Source: Paragyromitra xinjiangensis (taxonomy: Eukaryota; Ascomycota; Pezizomycetes; Pezizales; Discinaceae). Taken from it: DNA of 64,000 nt. A program made the position numbers and the translations under genes. A model generated the notes under the pieces. It was not told the origin of the DNA. It ran no database searches and saw only the letters and a program-made list of their open reading frames with translations. The stretch is from positions 1,302,001 to 1,366,000 of the forward strand of contig JBCAMK010000001.1 of assembly GCA_038503065.1 (NCBI GenBank). The letters are read 5' to 3'. Positions 10,998-23,200 of this stretch are shown here, one piece after another (within the stretch, counting starts at the first letter, position 1; each line of letters begins with the position of its first letter).

Positions 10998-12430
10998 TTA
11001 AACCATAATCCGTCTCAGCCCCTCCGTCCCACCCAATAGTCTCACTCCCGTAACCGGACACCCTCCTTTTCCACTCCCTGGCTCTTCATCTCCTTCTTGT
11101 ACCCACCTGAAGATACACGGATAGCAAAACACATATCCAGTTTGCACCGCCGTCGGATTCGTCAACTCCTCCCCACAAATCGCACACAGTCTACTATCCT
11201 CCGGTAGCTTCACCAACTTCCTTCCCTGCCGCTCCAGCCGTCCTTCCTCATCCTCCGACTCTTCTTCAGATGAGGGAGGCGGAATCGCCCATGGTGGTGG
11301 TAACTCGATTGAGGCAGCAGTTTTGGCAGAGAGCTGACGAGCGAAATCAGAGGCGTGCCACCATTCCAGAAATTTGAGGAAGAAGATAGATGTAGGTAGG
11401 AGGATCTTGAGGCTGTCGAGAAGACGAGGGAGAACCAGACGAGCAAGAGCTGTCGGAGAGAGGAGAGAGCGAGATGTTAGTGGAGGGGCTCCGGGGCGAG
11501 TGACCGGTCGAGAAGCAGCTTCAAATGCGCGCTGAAAAAGGTCAATTATATACTCAAGAAATCAAATATACATGAGGGATGCAAGGAAGGAAGGAGGTTC
11601 TTACGTGATCTGCTTCGGTTAAGCGGCGCATACGGATATTAACGAGGAAGTGGAATGGTGTATGGTAATGTGATTTGTCAAATAGATATGCTAGATTGAA
11701 AGCGAGGGTTGAGAAGTAATAAGCTGCATTTATCGTGGGGTAGATTTTCCGTAGAAGCCGCTTGAGTTGATATATTAGTTTTTCTCTTGCGGAAGCCTAG
11801 TAATGGTGGTCTGTCAGTCAATGAATAGCCCTCAAAGCCAGATCCTAGAGTTCATCGGCAACGCACATTCTCATCTGGCTCGTCCCTACGGTAGTTCGCG
11901 CCAAAAAGGTTGGCCGCTGCGCCTCCAGCATGAATTTCATACGCATCGTCGAGTTTCCGTTTTAGATATGGCACGCCAACCTATACCCACAAACACCATC
12001 AGCCCAATTGTCTCCAGAACTCCATTCGAACCGTGGCATAGTGTTTCCGCACGATAATGAATAAACTTTTCCAAACATCCGCCCTTTTTAACCTCGTACT
12101 TCCCGCCAAAATATCCGGCACACTCCTCCCCGCCCTCGGCAGATCCTTTGCCAACACTCTCTCCCTCTTAATCCCATAAAAGTTCTCCGTAAAGCTCCCA
12201 CCCCATCGTCGCAGATAGTGGCGCTCAACGAGCAGCATAAATAAAGCGTAAAACTCATCGTAACGGTTGAATATATGGATGAGATACCGGGGATGGCGCT
12301 GTGTGAGGACGGCTAGCACATAGCGGACCGAGGGCTCGAGGAGATCACGAAGCTGCGACTCGGAAAGGAGTTCAAAGAGGGAGGGTTTGGACTCGTCGAG
12401 ACCGGAGGACACGTTGGACATGAACTCCAT
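10998..12430 (-). CDS. PEX12: Peroxisome biogenesis protein PEX12
   Basis: Four exons (12430-12053, 11980-11867, 11796-11605, 11531-10998) give 405 residues. The N-terminal Pex2/Pex12 domain shows the family blocks QLRDLLEPSVRY, GVPYLKRKLDDAYEIHAGG and YPTINAAYYFSTLAFNLAYLF. An acidic linker (SSEEESEDEE) then leads to the C-terminal RING, with C344, C347, C364 and C367 in CAICGEELTNP...GYVFCYPC. Pex12 RINGs keep only part of the usual zinc ligands, as here. With PEX2 and PEX10 it forms the peroxisomal membrane ubiquitin ligase that recycles the import receptor PEX5. Intron 1 uses GTGCGG as donor; reading through it would hit stops. A second in-frame Met lies at 12421. It is divergent from the METTL4 gene, 360 bp between starts. 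Confidence 0.93.
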
Positions 12431-12790
12431 GACTGCCGAGTCTTAAGGAGTGGTGAAGAAAGGAGAAGCGAAAGCACCTCGATGTACCCCAAAGTAAGAT
12501 GGAAGATTATAAAGATGCCGAGGAATGTGACAATCTTAGGATTGATGCCGAGGTGTCGTTGTTGTTGTTGCCGGCACAGGGGGTAGCGTCACCAAGCTTT
12601 CTGTTCTTCCCTCTCCCCATATGCCCCAACCCGAGGTTCCACCCAATAAAGATCGAAGAATGCTCGTAGCCTGGCAGCGACCAATTGCATGTTGCATGGA
12701 TACCGGAACCTTATGTCGTGATACTGGAAGAGGTACCAGCATACCTCCGTTCAACATTGAGTACCGGTACCTGCATCTTGAATATCAGCA
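12431..12790. promoter_or_regulatory. Divergent promoter region, PEX12/METTL4-like
   Basis: These 360 bp separate two start codons pointing away from each other. No TATA box or other named element is clear. The overlapping short frames on both strands look spurious. Confidence 0.45.
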
Positions 12791-14149
12791 ATGCAACAAC
12801 CCCCCTCCCCCGCAATTCTCTATGAGTCCTCCACCAAAGCCATTGTCCTCATCGATATCCCTGCGTCACTCTCCACTCCCCACGGATTCATACCCCGCTG
12901 TCCGCATCAGCCTCTAGAAACTCCATACACTATTGCCGAGCCCAAGGTGCAGACAATTTTCAGCCAGGAACTCTCCCACGCCCACAGTCGTTTCAGAGCC
13001 TCGCTTCTCGAGGCCTTGGGAGACATCCAACGACATCATAGAGCACCCTGCTATCGCCCCCGGATCCTCTCAGCCCAAGACAATGACGGACCGGGTCAGG
13101 AACTCGACTTTCATACCAATATTCCTTTCCTTGAATTCTCCGACTCTGCAGAGGAACCGTTGACGCTAGAGAATGATATGGCTTTCTCCGATATCTCCGA
13201 TATCCTCTCGCTACCAATTATCTCTTCCTCGAGCAATTGGATATCGCTAACACTCTCCCATCCTCACCCTCCCAAGAGATTTCATATCCCCCCAAACTCG
13301 TCATTCCTTTTATCTAGCTTTCAGTCTTCCACCAGAACTTTCACAGCGTTGTCAGAGCAATTAGGGAGATTTCACTTCATTCTCTTGGATCCGCCATGGC
13401 CAAACAGGTCCGCTTTAAGATCGAGCATGTACTCGACTTTATCGAGGTTTAACATGGAGGATCTTTTGCGGCTGCCACTGGGGAGCGCTTTGGTTCAGCC
13501 TGGAAGCGGTGATAACGGAAGCGGTGAAGGTAGTAGGAAGGGAAGTATTGAAGGGGAAATTCAGGACGGCGGCCTAGTTGGAATATGGATAACCAACAAA
13601 CCGAAATTTCGGACCTATGTACTCGAAACACTTTTCCCGAGCTGGAGGGTAGAACCGGTAGGAGAATGGATCTGGCTAAAAATAACTACAACTGGAGAAC
13701 CGATGTTCGACCTTGAAAGCAGTATGAGAAAGCCATATGAAATTTTATTGTTTGGACGGAAGGCTCTAAGCCCCAAAAGAGAGAAAAAGAAGAGGAAGCG
13801 GGAAGCAAATGGAGGCGAAGGTCAAGTGGCAGATGTGCTTGGAGATAGAGTGATAACAGCATCAGTATCAACAATACCCAGAAAAATTATACTTGCAGTT
13901 CCAGATCTACACTCACGGAAGCCTTGCATAAAAGGTTATACTGCTCTCTCAATATCCGAGTTACTTACCTAACTGATATCCATGTATAATCCAGAGCTTA
14001 TCGAGCCTTATCTCCCACCATCGTATAGAGCTTGTGAGATATTTGGACGCAACCTAACACAAGGGTGGCTTACGTGGGGTGATGAAGCATTGAAGTTTAA
14101 TTGGGAGGGGCACTGGAAGCATCAAGAGGATGCGATTGGTCATGAGTAA
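12791..14149 (+). CDS. MT-A70 family adenine-N6 methyltransferase, METTL4-like
   Basis: Two exons (12791-13934, 13995-14149) encode 432 residues. The catalytic MT-A70 signature DPPW is at 200-203 in FILLDPPWPN. Further family landmarks are GIWITNKPKFRTYVLETLFPSW, the EWIWLKIT strand, the RKPYEILLFGRK motif, and a C-terminal tail EIFGRNLTQGWLTWGDEALKF encoded by the second exon. This combination fits METTL4 rather than METTL3/14. METTL4 proteins methylate U2 snRNA (m6Am) in animals, and DNA 6mA roles have been proposed. The fungal substrate is open. The intron donor GTTATA is weak. If the intron is retained, the protein stops at 13972 and lacks the conserved tail. Confidence 0.88.
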
Positions 14150-15690
14150 TCACTCGTTGTGTGTATCATAGAGCGTGTGGTCAGTTTCAAGTGTAGGATT
14201 GTATAAGCTCATACGAGAGATGGTGCTCAGATAGCCTTGAAATTCTGAAAGACAATCTTTGAATATAAAATAACACTCGTCAAGCGCCCCTCGATTGCTC
14301 CCATGTGTCCCCAAATCTTTACCTGAAGTTTAGCACGAGTACGTCTCCGCAAGCCTGTCAGCCACAAGCCTACCTACTCTAAAGTTTATCAACCGCCAAA
14401 AATAATATAAGAGGGCTCCTGATATTTGTAGCTGTGTTTAAAGTGCAAAGAAACCCCCCAAGGTCAATTACTCACAACATATCACTCGAAGAACATAATT
14501 TACAACTCCGCCTATTACACGAAATAAGTAGCCTACACATCCCCCAATAATGTTTTCACTGCTCTCAAACCTACGAGGAAAAGGGTGGTAAAGATATTTC
14601 CCGGTTTAGTGCCCCCTATAAATCATTCTACTCTTCTTTTCAACCATTATAGCGAACCCCATCCCAATGATATGGTAGCCCCAGGCGTGCTACTTGATCC
14701 ACCCCGATGATCTCACCTAAGGTAATGAGCTTCCCCTCCTAAAACACACCTCAAAAAAGTGCCTAATATAGCCAAGACTATTAAAATAGACGAAATCGAT
14801 GATGCAGTATCAGCCAGCAGCAGGCTCATCAATGTGCTTCCCTCAGCGGCATTAAATCCAGCAGCAAACCCCCCATCCATTTATCACAAGAGAAATTAAA
14901 TCTATATATATAAAATAGGGAAGGGGCAGAAACTTGGGGTTACCCTGCTACACTAGGAACCCCAAGGCACCAAAAGTAGCCACATGTAATTGATTTTAAG
15001 TAATATCTTATGGGGATGAGGCTGAGAAGCCAAAATATGACGATTTTTGAGCGTAACGAGCGAAGCAAGTGAAGTGAGAAGGAAGGAATATTTTGCTTCT
15101 CAACAAAGTGGACTCTTAACTGGCTTGGTGTGTTGGATAGATGAGAGTCATCATGAACCAATATACCTTTGCTGTCAAATCCACCCTCCCCCTACCAACG
15201 CCCATGTGGTAACACATGGACAGTCCCTAGTATTAGAGAAAAAATAAGTGAATAAAGCAAATAGGCGACTGATTTCTGCAGAACAGAATGATCATCTTCG
15301 TATCTCATTATATATACCAACAGTAGTTCCATTGAGAAACTTTATAAGGTAATTCAAAAGGGGTATTACCCCAAGGGAAATTTCGAAGGCTGAAAGCCCC
15401 TTCCTTAACCCCCTTCTGTAGACGCAATCCTTAACCCTATATTTATTGACACCTGTCTCTCTTCTAACTCTTGACAAAATTAACCTCTCTCCCCCCTTCT
15501 CTTTCTTATTTGCGACATAAACTGGTGGCGGCTTCGCAGTCATTTACTTCTATATGTCCGATAAAATGTGCCAAAGACTTAACCACCACGCAGAGTTGAT
15601 ATTCCCGCTTATTTCATGCAGACTACAAAATCCCCCCAATTTCGCCAGCTCAAAACACGCAAAATTGTCAATCTTTGAAGAACATACGCT
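14150..15690. other. Convergent intergenic region with a dispersed repeat
   Basis: This lies between the METTL4-like and PARP 3' ends. The stretch 15040-15240 belongs to the SINE-like family described separately, and 14900-14950 shares a GGGGTTACCCTG block with 59875-59900. No supported gene. Confidence 0.5.
15040..15240 (-). repeat. SINE-like dispersed repeat, copy without tRNA head
   Basis: Reading on the minus strand, this block matches the body of the repeats at 59498-59715 (same orientation) and 59905-60085 (opposite orientation). Shared landmarks are a TTGGTAG..GAGGG segment, a CAAATCCACCC-like segment, CATGATGACTCT, a CCAGTTAAGAGTCC block and a terminal GCTTCGCTCGTTACGCTC-type run. 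It has no coding capacity. The tRNA-like head seen at 59721-59783 is not present here. Confidence 0.55.
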
Positions 15691-18637
15691 TTATACCACG
15701 TTGCAATTAGATGCCGCGGATGCCACGGATGCCGCAGTGAGAGAAAAATCAACCCTAAACAGGTACCGAATTTTGACCTGAGCAACCGAATACACAATAT
15801 ACTGCTTACGTTAGTACCATTGATTACCTTCAATGTATGAGAGTTAACTTACTTCATTATCCGGAATCCAAGCCTGCGGTGGCATATTTTGTGGATTCAT
15901 CAACCCCTTATCTACATCCGGCATCAATACTCCTTTCAATTCCTGGGAGATTACCCCCGCATCTTTCCATCCCACCGGCTGTGTTTTCCCCAGCGCCCAC
16001 GTCGAAAGCGCCCCATTCTTCTTCGAATTACTTGCAGCATCTGAGTCATGAGTATATCTTTCATACACCGGGTCGCCAAGCTGAGCTTCACAAAGCATGA
16101 GAAGTCCCTGGTTTCCAGAGGTCCCAGGATATAAATATTCGAAGGATTTAGACGCGAGATCGGCGAGATAAATGCCTTTCCCAAATGCATACCCGTTCAC
16201 TGGAGCTTCTGGGGGCGCAATCCGTAGTCCTTGAGATAGGATACCACCGAAATTCGTACTCCTCGAGCCGTGCCAGAGGAGCTTTCGAGAATCATTGATT
16301 TTGTGGGTGTCGATTTGACTAGCGGAAAATCCACCTTCTTCAAAGCGCTCAGCTTCGCCGGGGCGAGTGATACGAAATACTTCAACAAGTCTGCACTGGG
16401 TGAGATATTTTTGGGATTTTTGGAGATAGGCCTCGAGTTCAACGAACTCAGTCGTTGATTTATTGACTACTGTAGTTAGCATGAATATTCCGGAAAAAGC
16501 TCAGTGGTAACTCACCCACGGACACCTTCTCTAGATTCAGAGAATTAAACTGAGAGTCCAGAGGATTGATCGGGATTCCATCAGCATCGACTAGATACTC
16601 CGCATCTTTCATAATCTCATTAGCTATCTCCATATCACCTAAAGTCTCTATGAGCTCAATCTCTCTCTTCAGCGCCGCCTCGGAATCGATTACTGGTGGC
16701 CGCATCCTCCCGAAACTGTGAGGTATCACAGTGTAATATTTGGATGTTAAATCCTCGAGCACATCTCGCAATGGTTCCCTGTACTTTGACTGCGCCAAGG
16801 TTGGATTAGTGACAACCTCCCCAAGATCTTTCAAGGCAGCAAAACCCTGGCTGAGAGTCTTTTTGGAGAGTTTGCCGAGAGGGAGCTTGTTTGCATCATA
16901 GCGCATGGATGCCATGGACGATACCATGTGGTCCGGATTGAATATGAGTCGCATTAACGATTGGAGTTCTGGCGAGAGTTTTGATGCTGGGACGGGTTTT
17001 GACTCGGGTTTGACCACTTTGCTGTCAAACTCCTCCTGGTCGTCCTCATCATCCATGTAGTTCTTTTCGATGAAGGTGTACTTTCCCACCTTTGGCGGAT
17101 TGTGGCGATCCTCCCATTTTAGCCCTGACTTATCTGTAAATTTTTTCTCAAATATTTTTTTCGCTCCTTCAAGGGTCTGGTTATTGAAAAGTGCGCTTTG
17201 GCCAAACTCGCCAACCCTACCCCAGTGAGTCCAGGTTGCATAGGGTTTGCCGACATTAGGCTCGAGAAGCTGAACCATAGGTTGGCATGATCGCTCTATC
17301 AAATTCGGGCAAGTTTAAGGGCCTACCTGAATTAAGTAAAACTTATTGTTGTTTTTACCAATACTAGTTTGGTTGAGAGCAGCATCAAATATTGCTCCAG
17401 AAGGATCGATATAAACACGATGCGTAGCTATTTCGTTAGTTCTTATATGAGCAGTGCAGGAAAGAATTTCATGTACCTATAAGAGGGCAGCTAGCATCAA
17501 TCGGTACATTTTTCTTCTCCGTCGCCATCGCTGCTTTTATGCCGTCTGTGGATTTTGTAGCAAGTATTTTCTGCTTCTTTTTTGATGTTAAATCTCCTAC
17601 CGGGGCTTCTTCGGCATCAGCCTCAGGTTCAGGCTTCGTGGGCTTCCTTGCTAGCCTTCCACTTTTCCTAGGCTCTTCGACGTTTATGATATCCCCTTTG
17701 ATCATATTGTCTCCTTGTTCCAGCGATTCTCTAACTTTAACTTCTGGGTCCTGCTTTTTTTTCAGCACTCCATCGACCTCCTGTTGAGGTTTGATATCTT
17801 TCTTTGCAAACCTCCCACTTCTTTTCGGCACTCCTACATCTCTAACCTCAATCGTTTGACCCGTTTCCGATAGTGTTTCACCCACAGAAGTCTTTTCAGA
17901 GTTGGTATCGAGCTCCGGCTTGCTATTTTTCTTTGCGGGCCTCCCTCTTTTCCTGGGCCCCTGGAGTTCTTTTTCTTTTGCAGCTTCCCCTTCTTTTTCC
18001 TCCTCCGGGGCTTCGGCCTTTACAACGTTTGGTCTCCATCTTCCTCTCTTAGACTTTTCTTCAACCAGCTCTTCAGCAGGTTCACCCATTACTGTGTCTT
18101 GCACATCATCCGCAGCAGGCTCCGGCGCTGCTCGTTTACCTCTCCGTCTCTTGGCAGATTTCTCCTGAGGTTCCTCAACTTCATTCACAGGTTCTATCTT
18201 TTTCCGCTTGTTGCCGTCCTGGACATCATCCTCCTGACTGCCTGGTGGTTTATAAGAGTAATTCGATTCATCCAATCTTTTATTTTCTTTAGCCGAGTCC
18301 AGGAGCCAATCTAAGCTAACGGCTGGAATTCCCTTTGCCCACGCGTTGCTTACTACAAAAGTCAGAACTCGTCACGATATAAAGTAATCTTCCAGGACTT
18401 GTATACGTTTCTGACTCGGTTTATCGAACTCTGGCAACTGGGCGATGAGATGTGTTGTAGTGGACGTGACGCCGCTCGCTTCGAACTTTGCGCCATTGTT
18501 GGTCATCAATGCTTTTAATTTAGCTACAGCGGGTGCTAAGGTCAGCGCTAAACAGACTCATGCGATTGAAAAAACTGACCTTGAGTGTACCCCAGAAACT
18601 TACCGCTCACGGCGATTGAGCATCCTGAAAGCGACAT
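15691..18637 (-). CDS. Poly(ADP-ribose) polymerase, BRCT-WGR type
   Basis: Seven exons (18637-18604, 18535-18407, 18352-17477, 17427-17327, 17269-16516, 16469-15853, 15801-15691) give 873 residues. An N-terminal BRCT domain ends at GIPAVSLDWLLDS. A long basic/acidic linker follows with repeated KRGRP/KSGRLARK hook-like motifs, then the WGR domain (WGR at 396-398), the helical regulatory domain and the catalytic domain. The H-Y-E triad is complete: H698 in LWHGSRSTN, Y732 in GKGIYLAD and E837 just before YIVYSVAQ, split off by the last intron. Fungal homologues (Aspergillus PrpA) act in nuclear DNA-damage signalling. Without the last exon, Glu would remain but the final strand would be lost. 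The short first exon is the least certain part. Confidence 0.9.
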
Positions 18638-20246
18638 CAATTCAGACCGACGGATATCTTTTACGCGACAAGTGTTTGAGGATGCGTGTAGTCGCGACCC
18701 ACAGAGCGTCGGCTGGAGAGCTTCTTATCATTTTGCAGCAACCCAGCATATAGCTCCAACAAGGATGTTCTCATCGAGTCACAACCATAGCATCGCCCCA
18801 CCAGAACGTAATGGTTTTCTATTTTGCTATGCACCTCTGCCCTCCGTAATTCGCTATACCCGGAACAAACAGTCCCGAAACTGTGACTGAATTTCGGGAA
18901 GAACCCCTCAGTATTCAATAGCGTCGCCAGTGCAACTCGGTTGTTCCTGCTTCGTTAGCGCGTCCACTGCTTGACAGGGTCCAGTCCACCACGAGTGATA
19001 TCTGGAGGATAAGATCAATAACACCTCGGGTTTGGACAGAACAAGCCTCGTAGCCTCCCTCGTAGCCAAAACCCTAACATAGAAGAAGTACACGGAAAAC
19101 AGGCCAACAAGAAAACAGCAAGAACCCCTAGGAACAAGCCACAGGGATATGAGAATATGCCTGGTCATAAAATCTAAACTCATTTTCTCCGGTTGATCGA
19201 AAATCTACCCATGCATGCGCATGTTCAACAACTACATGTACACTCCCAACTTTCTTTACCAATTTCATAGAATTAACTCCGAAAATAATCTAGCTAGACT
19301 AAATTTGAACCTTGTCAATCAATATGAAGTAGACACGAGTCACACGACTCTGGTGCTTGGGGAGAAGAAAGCTTTACAGTGCCCTACATCCACAGGTCTT
19401 CATTCTATGCGAAGGCGCGGTCTCGATGTTCCTGAATATAGATGATATGAACATGCTGGGGCGGAATTAAATGTCAGTTTTATCAACCTCATTGTATGCT
19501 GCACTTGGAGTTCCACCTGAGACGATTCCATGATTTATCTATCTATCTATCTATCTATCTGGGAAGATTCCATGATGTATCCTATTCTGCGACGAGTGAG
19601 ATCTTGTGAATGGTAAAGGGGCTTACCACACTAGATTTTCGTGTTTCGAATGAACCCGGGTTTACCTTAGGAGTTAGTTTCCACGGGCGTACCGGAAATG
19701 ACCTAAGAACCTGAATTCAAATCAGTACTCACATGTAGTTAGGCCTTAACGCTCAGAGCCACTTGTTCTGCGCAGGTGACGTTACTTGAAACACCTTGCT
19801 GCCCCTGTGTGCAGAGCATCGCTGAGTAAGCAAAACAATCCCGCAACAAGAGCTTGGACCAACCTCCACCTCCTATCCTCATCCTCGCCCAACTCTTCAA
19901 TTACCAGCAAGTCTTCGCCCTTGTCCTAGGTGACCATGCTCCCCTTGTGCTATCGGCCCCCCGTCTGAGCCAGTCCGCTATCTAATAACACCCTGGAAAC
20001 CCCTGGGTCTCGGATTCCCCTCTCGGCGCCCAACTTGACTTCCTTAGACTTTTTGCTGAAGCGTTCTTATAGTCTATCGCTCTAGCTTATATTTTATCCG
20101 AGATACTCTCCGTGACTGAGTGATATCCTGCGACTCGCCCGCAATTTTTGACTTCAGAATTACTTCCAGCGACTCTCGGCGGCAGTTCTTGCCGCACTGA
20201 ATATCTCCGTTTACCTACCTGTTCCCCTGCAATATAACTGAGCGCT
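18638..20246. promoter_or_regulatory. Divergent intergenic region, PARP/TAO3
   Basis: About 1.6 kb lie between divergent starts. It contains a (TATC)6 microsatellite at 19536-19560 and one TACATGTA palindrome at 19233-19240. The plus frames near 18445-18890 are shadows of the PARP exons or unsupported. A long pyrimidine-rich leader directly precedes the TAO3 start. Confidence 0.45.
19536..19560. repeat. (TATC)n microsatellite
   Basis: Six tandem TATC units lie in the PARP/TAO3 intergenic region. Confidence 0.95.
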
Positions 20247-23200
20247 ATGGCCGGTGTTCATAACCCACGGTCCCAGTCGCCGCGACCCGAAACCGGAAGA
20301 CTTGAACGGAAGCCTTCAAACCCTGGTTATAGTTCGCACGCTCACCACCGGCAAACCTCCATTGTCAACGGTGTACCACATCGATCTGGCGCCCCCCACT
20401 CACGATCTGGCTCTTGGGTCAATTCACCCGCGACTTCGCCACTATCTCCACCGTTGGTAATGCATGCTACTATTGGACCTAGAGACATGGTGCACATTCC
20501 ACAAATACCTCCATCACCGATGACGCCTATGATTCCTACGGGTGCTACGAGTTCTGTTAGAGATCAGATACAGCTACCGCAAATACCTTCGTCGCCAGTA
20601 ACCTCGAGCGCAGCATCAACCAGCGATGGGGTCAATATGGCTACAGCTATGAATGGAGGAGTTGGTGGTTTAGGTCCTCCAAGTGGCGACCGACCAGCTA
20701 TGACATCGCAGCAGTCCTTACCGGCTGTAATGCAATTCCAGAAACCACCGAGAAATAGATCACATCATCATTCACACTCTCATCACCACAATTCACATTC
20801 ACGATCACGTGAGGAAGAAACGAAGACACCAGCAGAATATGCACTTCATATACTGTTTACGCAGTTTGTGCGAGTAGCTGACCGGAAAATAAATAGTTGT
20901 TTGCCTCCAAACCGGCCTCTAGAGACTGAACCGCAAATTGAGGGCATTTGTGGGGCTGGGGTAGACCCAGCCTTCGATAAATTGATTGGATCACTAGGTT
21001 CGTACGCCGTAGGTAACATAGAATAATGAATGTAGACTTACAGAGGCTTAGGTTATATCGCGCGCCATAAACCGAAACCCGTAATCGATAGTGTGATGTT
21101 CTGGAGGAAAAGTAAAAGCGAAGCAGCTGCCTTGTCCAGACAAGAAATGTCCCAGGTACAACATGAATTGAATCGTTACATATTGACTAACTTCTTGCTA
21201 ATCTTTGAAAAGCAATCCCGTAATCTCCAAAATCAAATGATGATGCCTCGTCGAAATACGGAGCCTCTCGGTAGCGGTGATGGCAGCAACCTAAATCTTG
21301 GGCTCCGGGAGAATTCTATGGTAGCAGACAGGCGGTCCACGATTTCGATTTATATCCTGTGTAGGGTATTAATTGAAGTGATAGGCCAGACAACGTTAGA
21401 ATGCGTTACAGAAGATATGGCGGATAAGTTGGAAGATATCATATTTAATCAGCTGCGATCAGCAGACCCAGATACCCTGGCTTCCTCCCCCCTGAGAATG
21501 GCGAATTGGACATTGTTCGGGCAACTGCTTGGGGTCATGAGTAGCATTGACTTTGAGAGAGTCACTGATCGTTTCTTTGCGGACTTGGAAAAGATAGCCA
21601 ACACTATGACGAAAGATACGGAAGCCAAAGTTGAACTGATCGTAAAAGGAATGAGCTATATCAAGCTGAAGGTTCATATTCTCCGTCTATATTTAATTCC
21701 CCCATTGCACTTGTTGGTCCTTGCGAAGACGAATTGCAATCATATCAGGGAAGAGCTCCAGCTCACATGTTTTGCAACTGTGACAGTTTTTCCCCGAAAG
21801 TGCCCTACAGGAATCCGCGGATTTCATGGTATCCATGGCCAATTTCTTCGTCAAATCCCACGGATTCCGCGCGAAACGTGCGTATTGCGAGATCTTTTCA
21901 AAACTTCTCCTTCCCATCGCCTCAACCGCTAAAACCGAACTCAACCACCCCACCTGGCAAGAATTCGTGAATCTATTACACCCAAAAGTTAATGAAATGA
22001 TGGTAAAACCGCGGCATTGGCATACGGCATTCCCGCTTATGGGGACTCTACTGTGTGTTAGCCCGAACGATTATTTCGCTAATTTCTGGATGCATCTGGT
22101 TGAGAGTAATCTCCCGAGGCTGAAAGATAAGGACAGAACGATGCGCGTACCAATTGTGCAAACGCTGGCAAGATTGACTTGGACATACTTGTTTCGCTGT
22201 TCTGAGAGTATGAACAATACAACAAAGAAACTAGAGAGGATAATTCAAATTCTGTTGACAAGAGACAAGAAGGAAAAGTCTTTGGTAACGGCGGAGCAGC
22301 AGGTTGTCGAGCCTTGCATCCAACTTATTCGCTTCATTGGGTTTAAGTACCAGGATCTATGCTTTAGGACCGTGGTGTTTCCATTATTAAACGTGGAATT
22401 GTTATCAGGGACAAATATGCTGAAATTGGACCAGCTATCGCCAGAAGGTATGGTAGTTGGGATTAGGGCTTTTTTGGCAATAATGGCGGATCTGGAGAAA
22501 GGAGAATCAGGGTTGCCGCCATTTCCAGTAACCTTTGCTTCCAGCCCTCCCGAGAAGATCCCACCAACGTCTACATGGCTCGCAAAGATCGAGGCAGAAA
22601 AGAAAGATGGCGTCAAAGTAAAGGTTGATCGCAGGTCCCAAGCAGTGGCGGTGGAAAAGCTTGGCACGACAGCTAAAGAATATTATGACCGTTTCTGTGA
22701 GATGCTCGGAAGAATCATTGTCCTTTGCGATACAAATTTCGGCGGACAAGCAGTGCTAGACGAGAAATTTGCTGGGGTGCCCAAGACACCACAGGAGAAC
22801 AAATTCTCCTTCGGAATCAAGGATGATGCTAAAACAGATTCCGCGGAGCAGAAGCAGAGTTTTTACGAGCTTTTGCATGTGGCCATTCAGGCTCTTCCCC
22901 GGTGCCTTCCGCCGAACATCCCATTCTACAAGGTAGTCACTTTACTATGCAGCGGGACAGCACATATCGACCAGAACGTAGCCACCGCATCTGCCAATGC
23001 CTTGAAAAGTATCGCCAGACAATATAACTCCCAACAAGTTATCATTGGCTTCGCACGATTTATCTTTGCGTTTGATGAGCGATATTCCACAACTTCCGAT
23101 GGGGGGATGCTCGGGAGTGGACACATCGAAAGCACTTTAAAGCTTTACATTGAGTTGTTGCGGATATGGCTTGAGACGATAAAGCAGAAAGTCAAAGGCA

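Noticed and set aside
19536..19560. CRISPR-like repeat array
   Set aside because: It is a simple TATC microsatellite in a eukaryotic genome, with no spacers.
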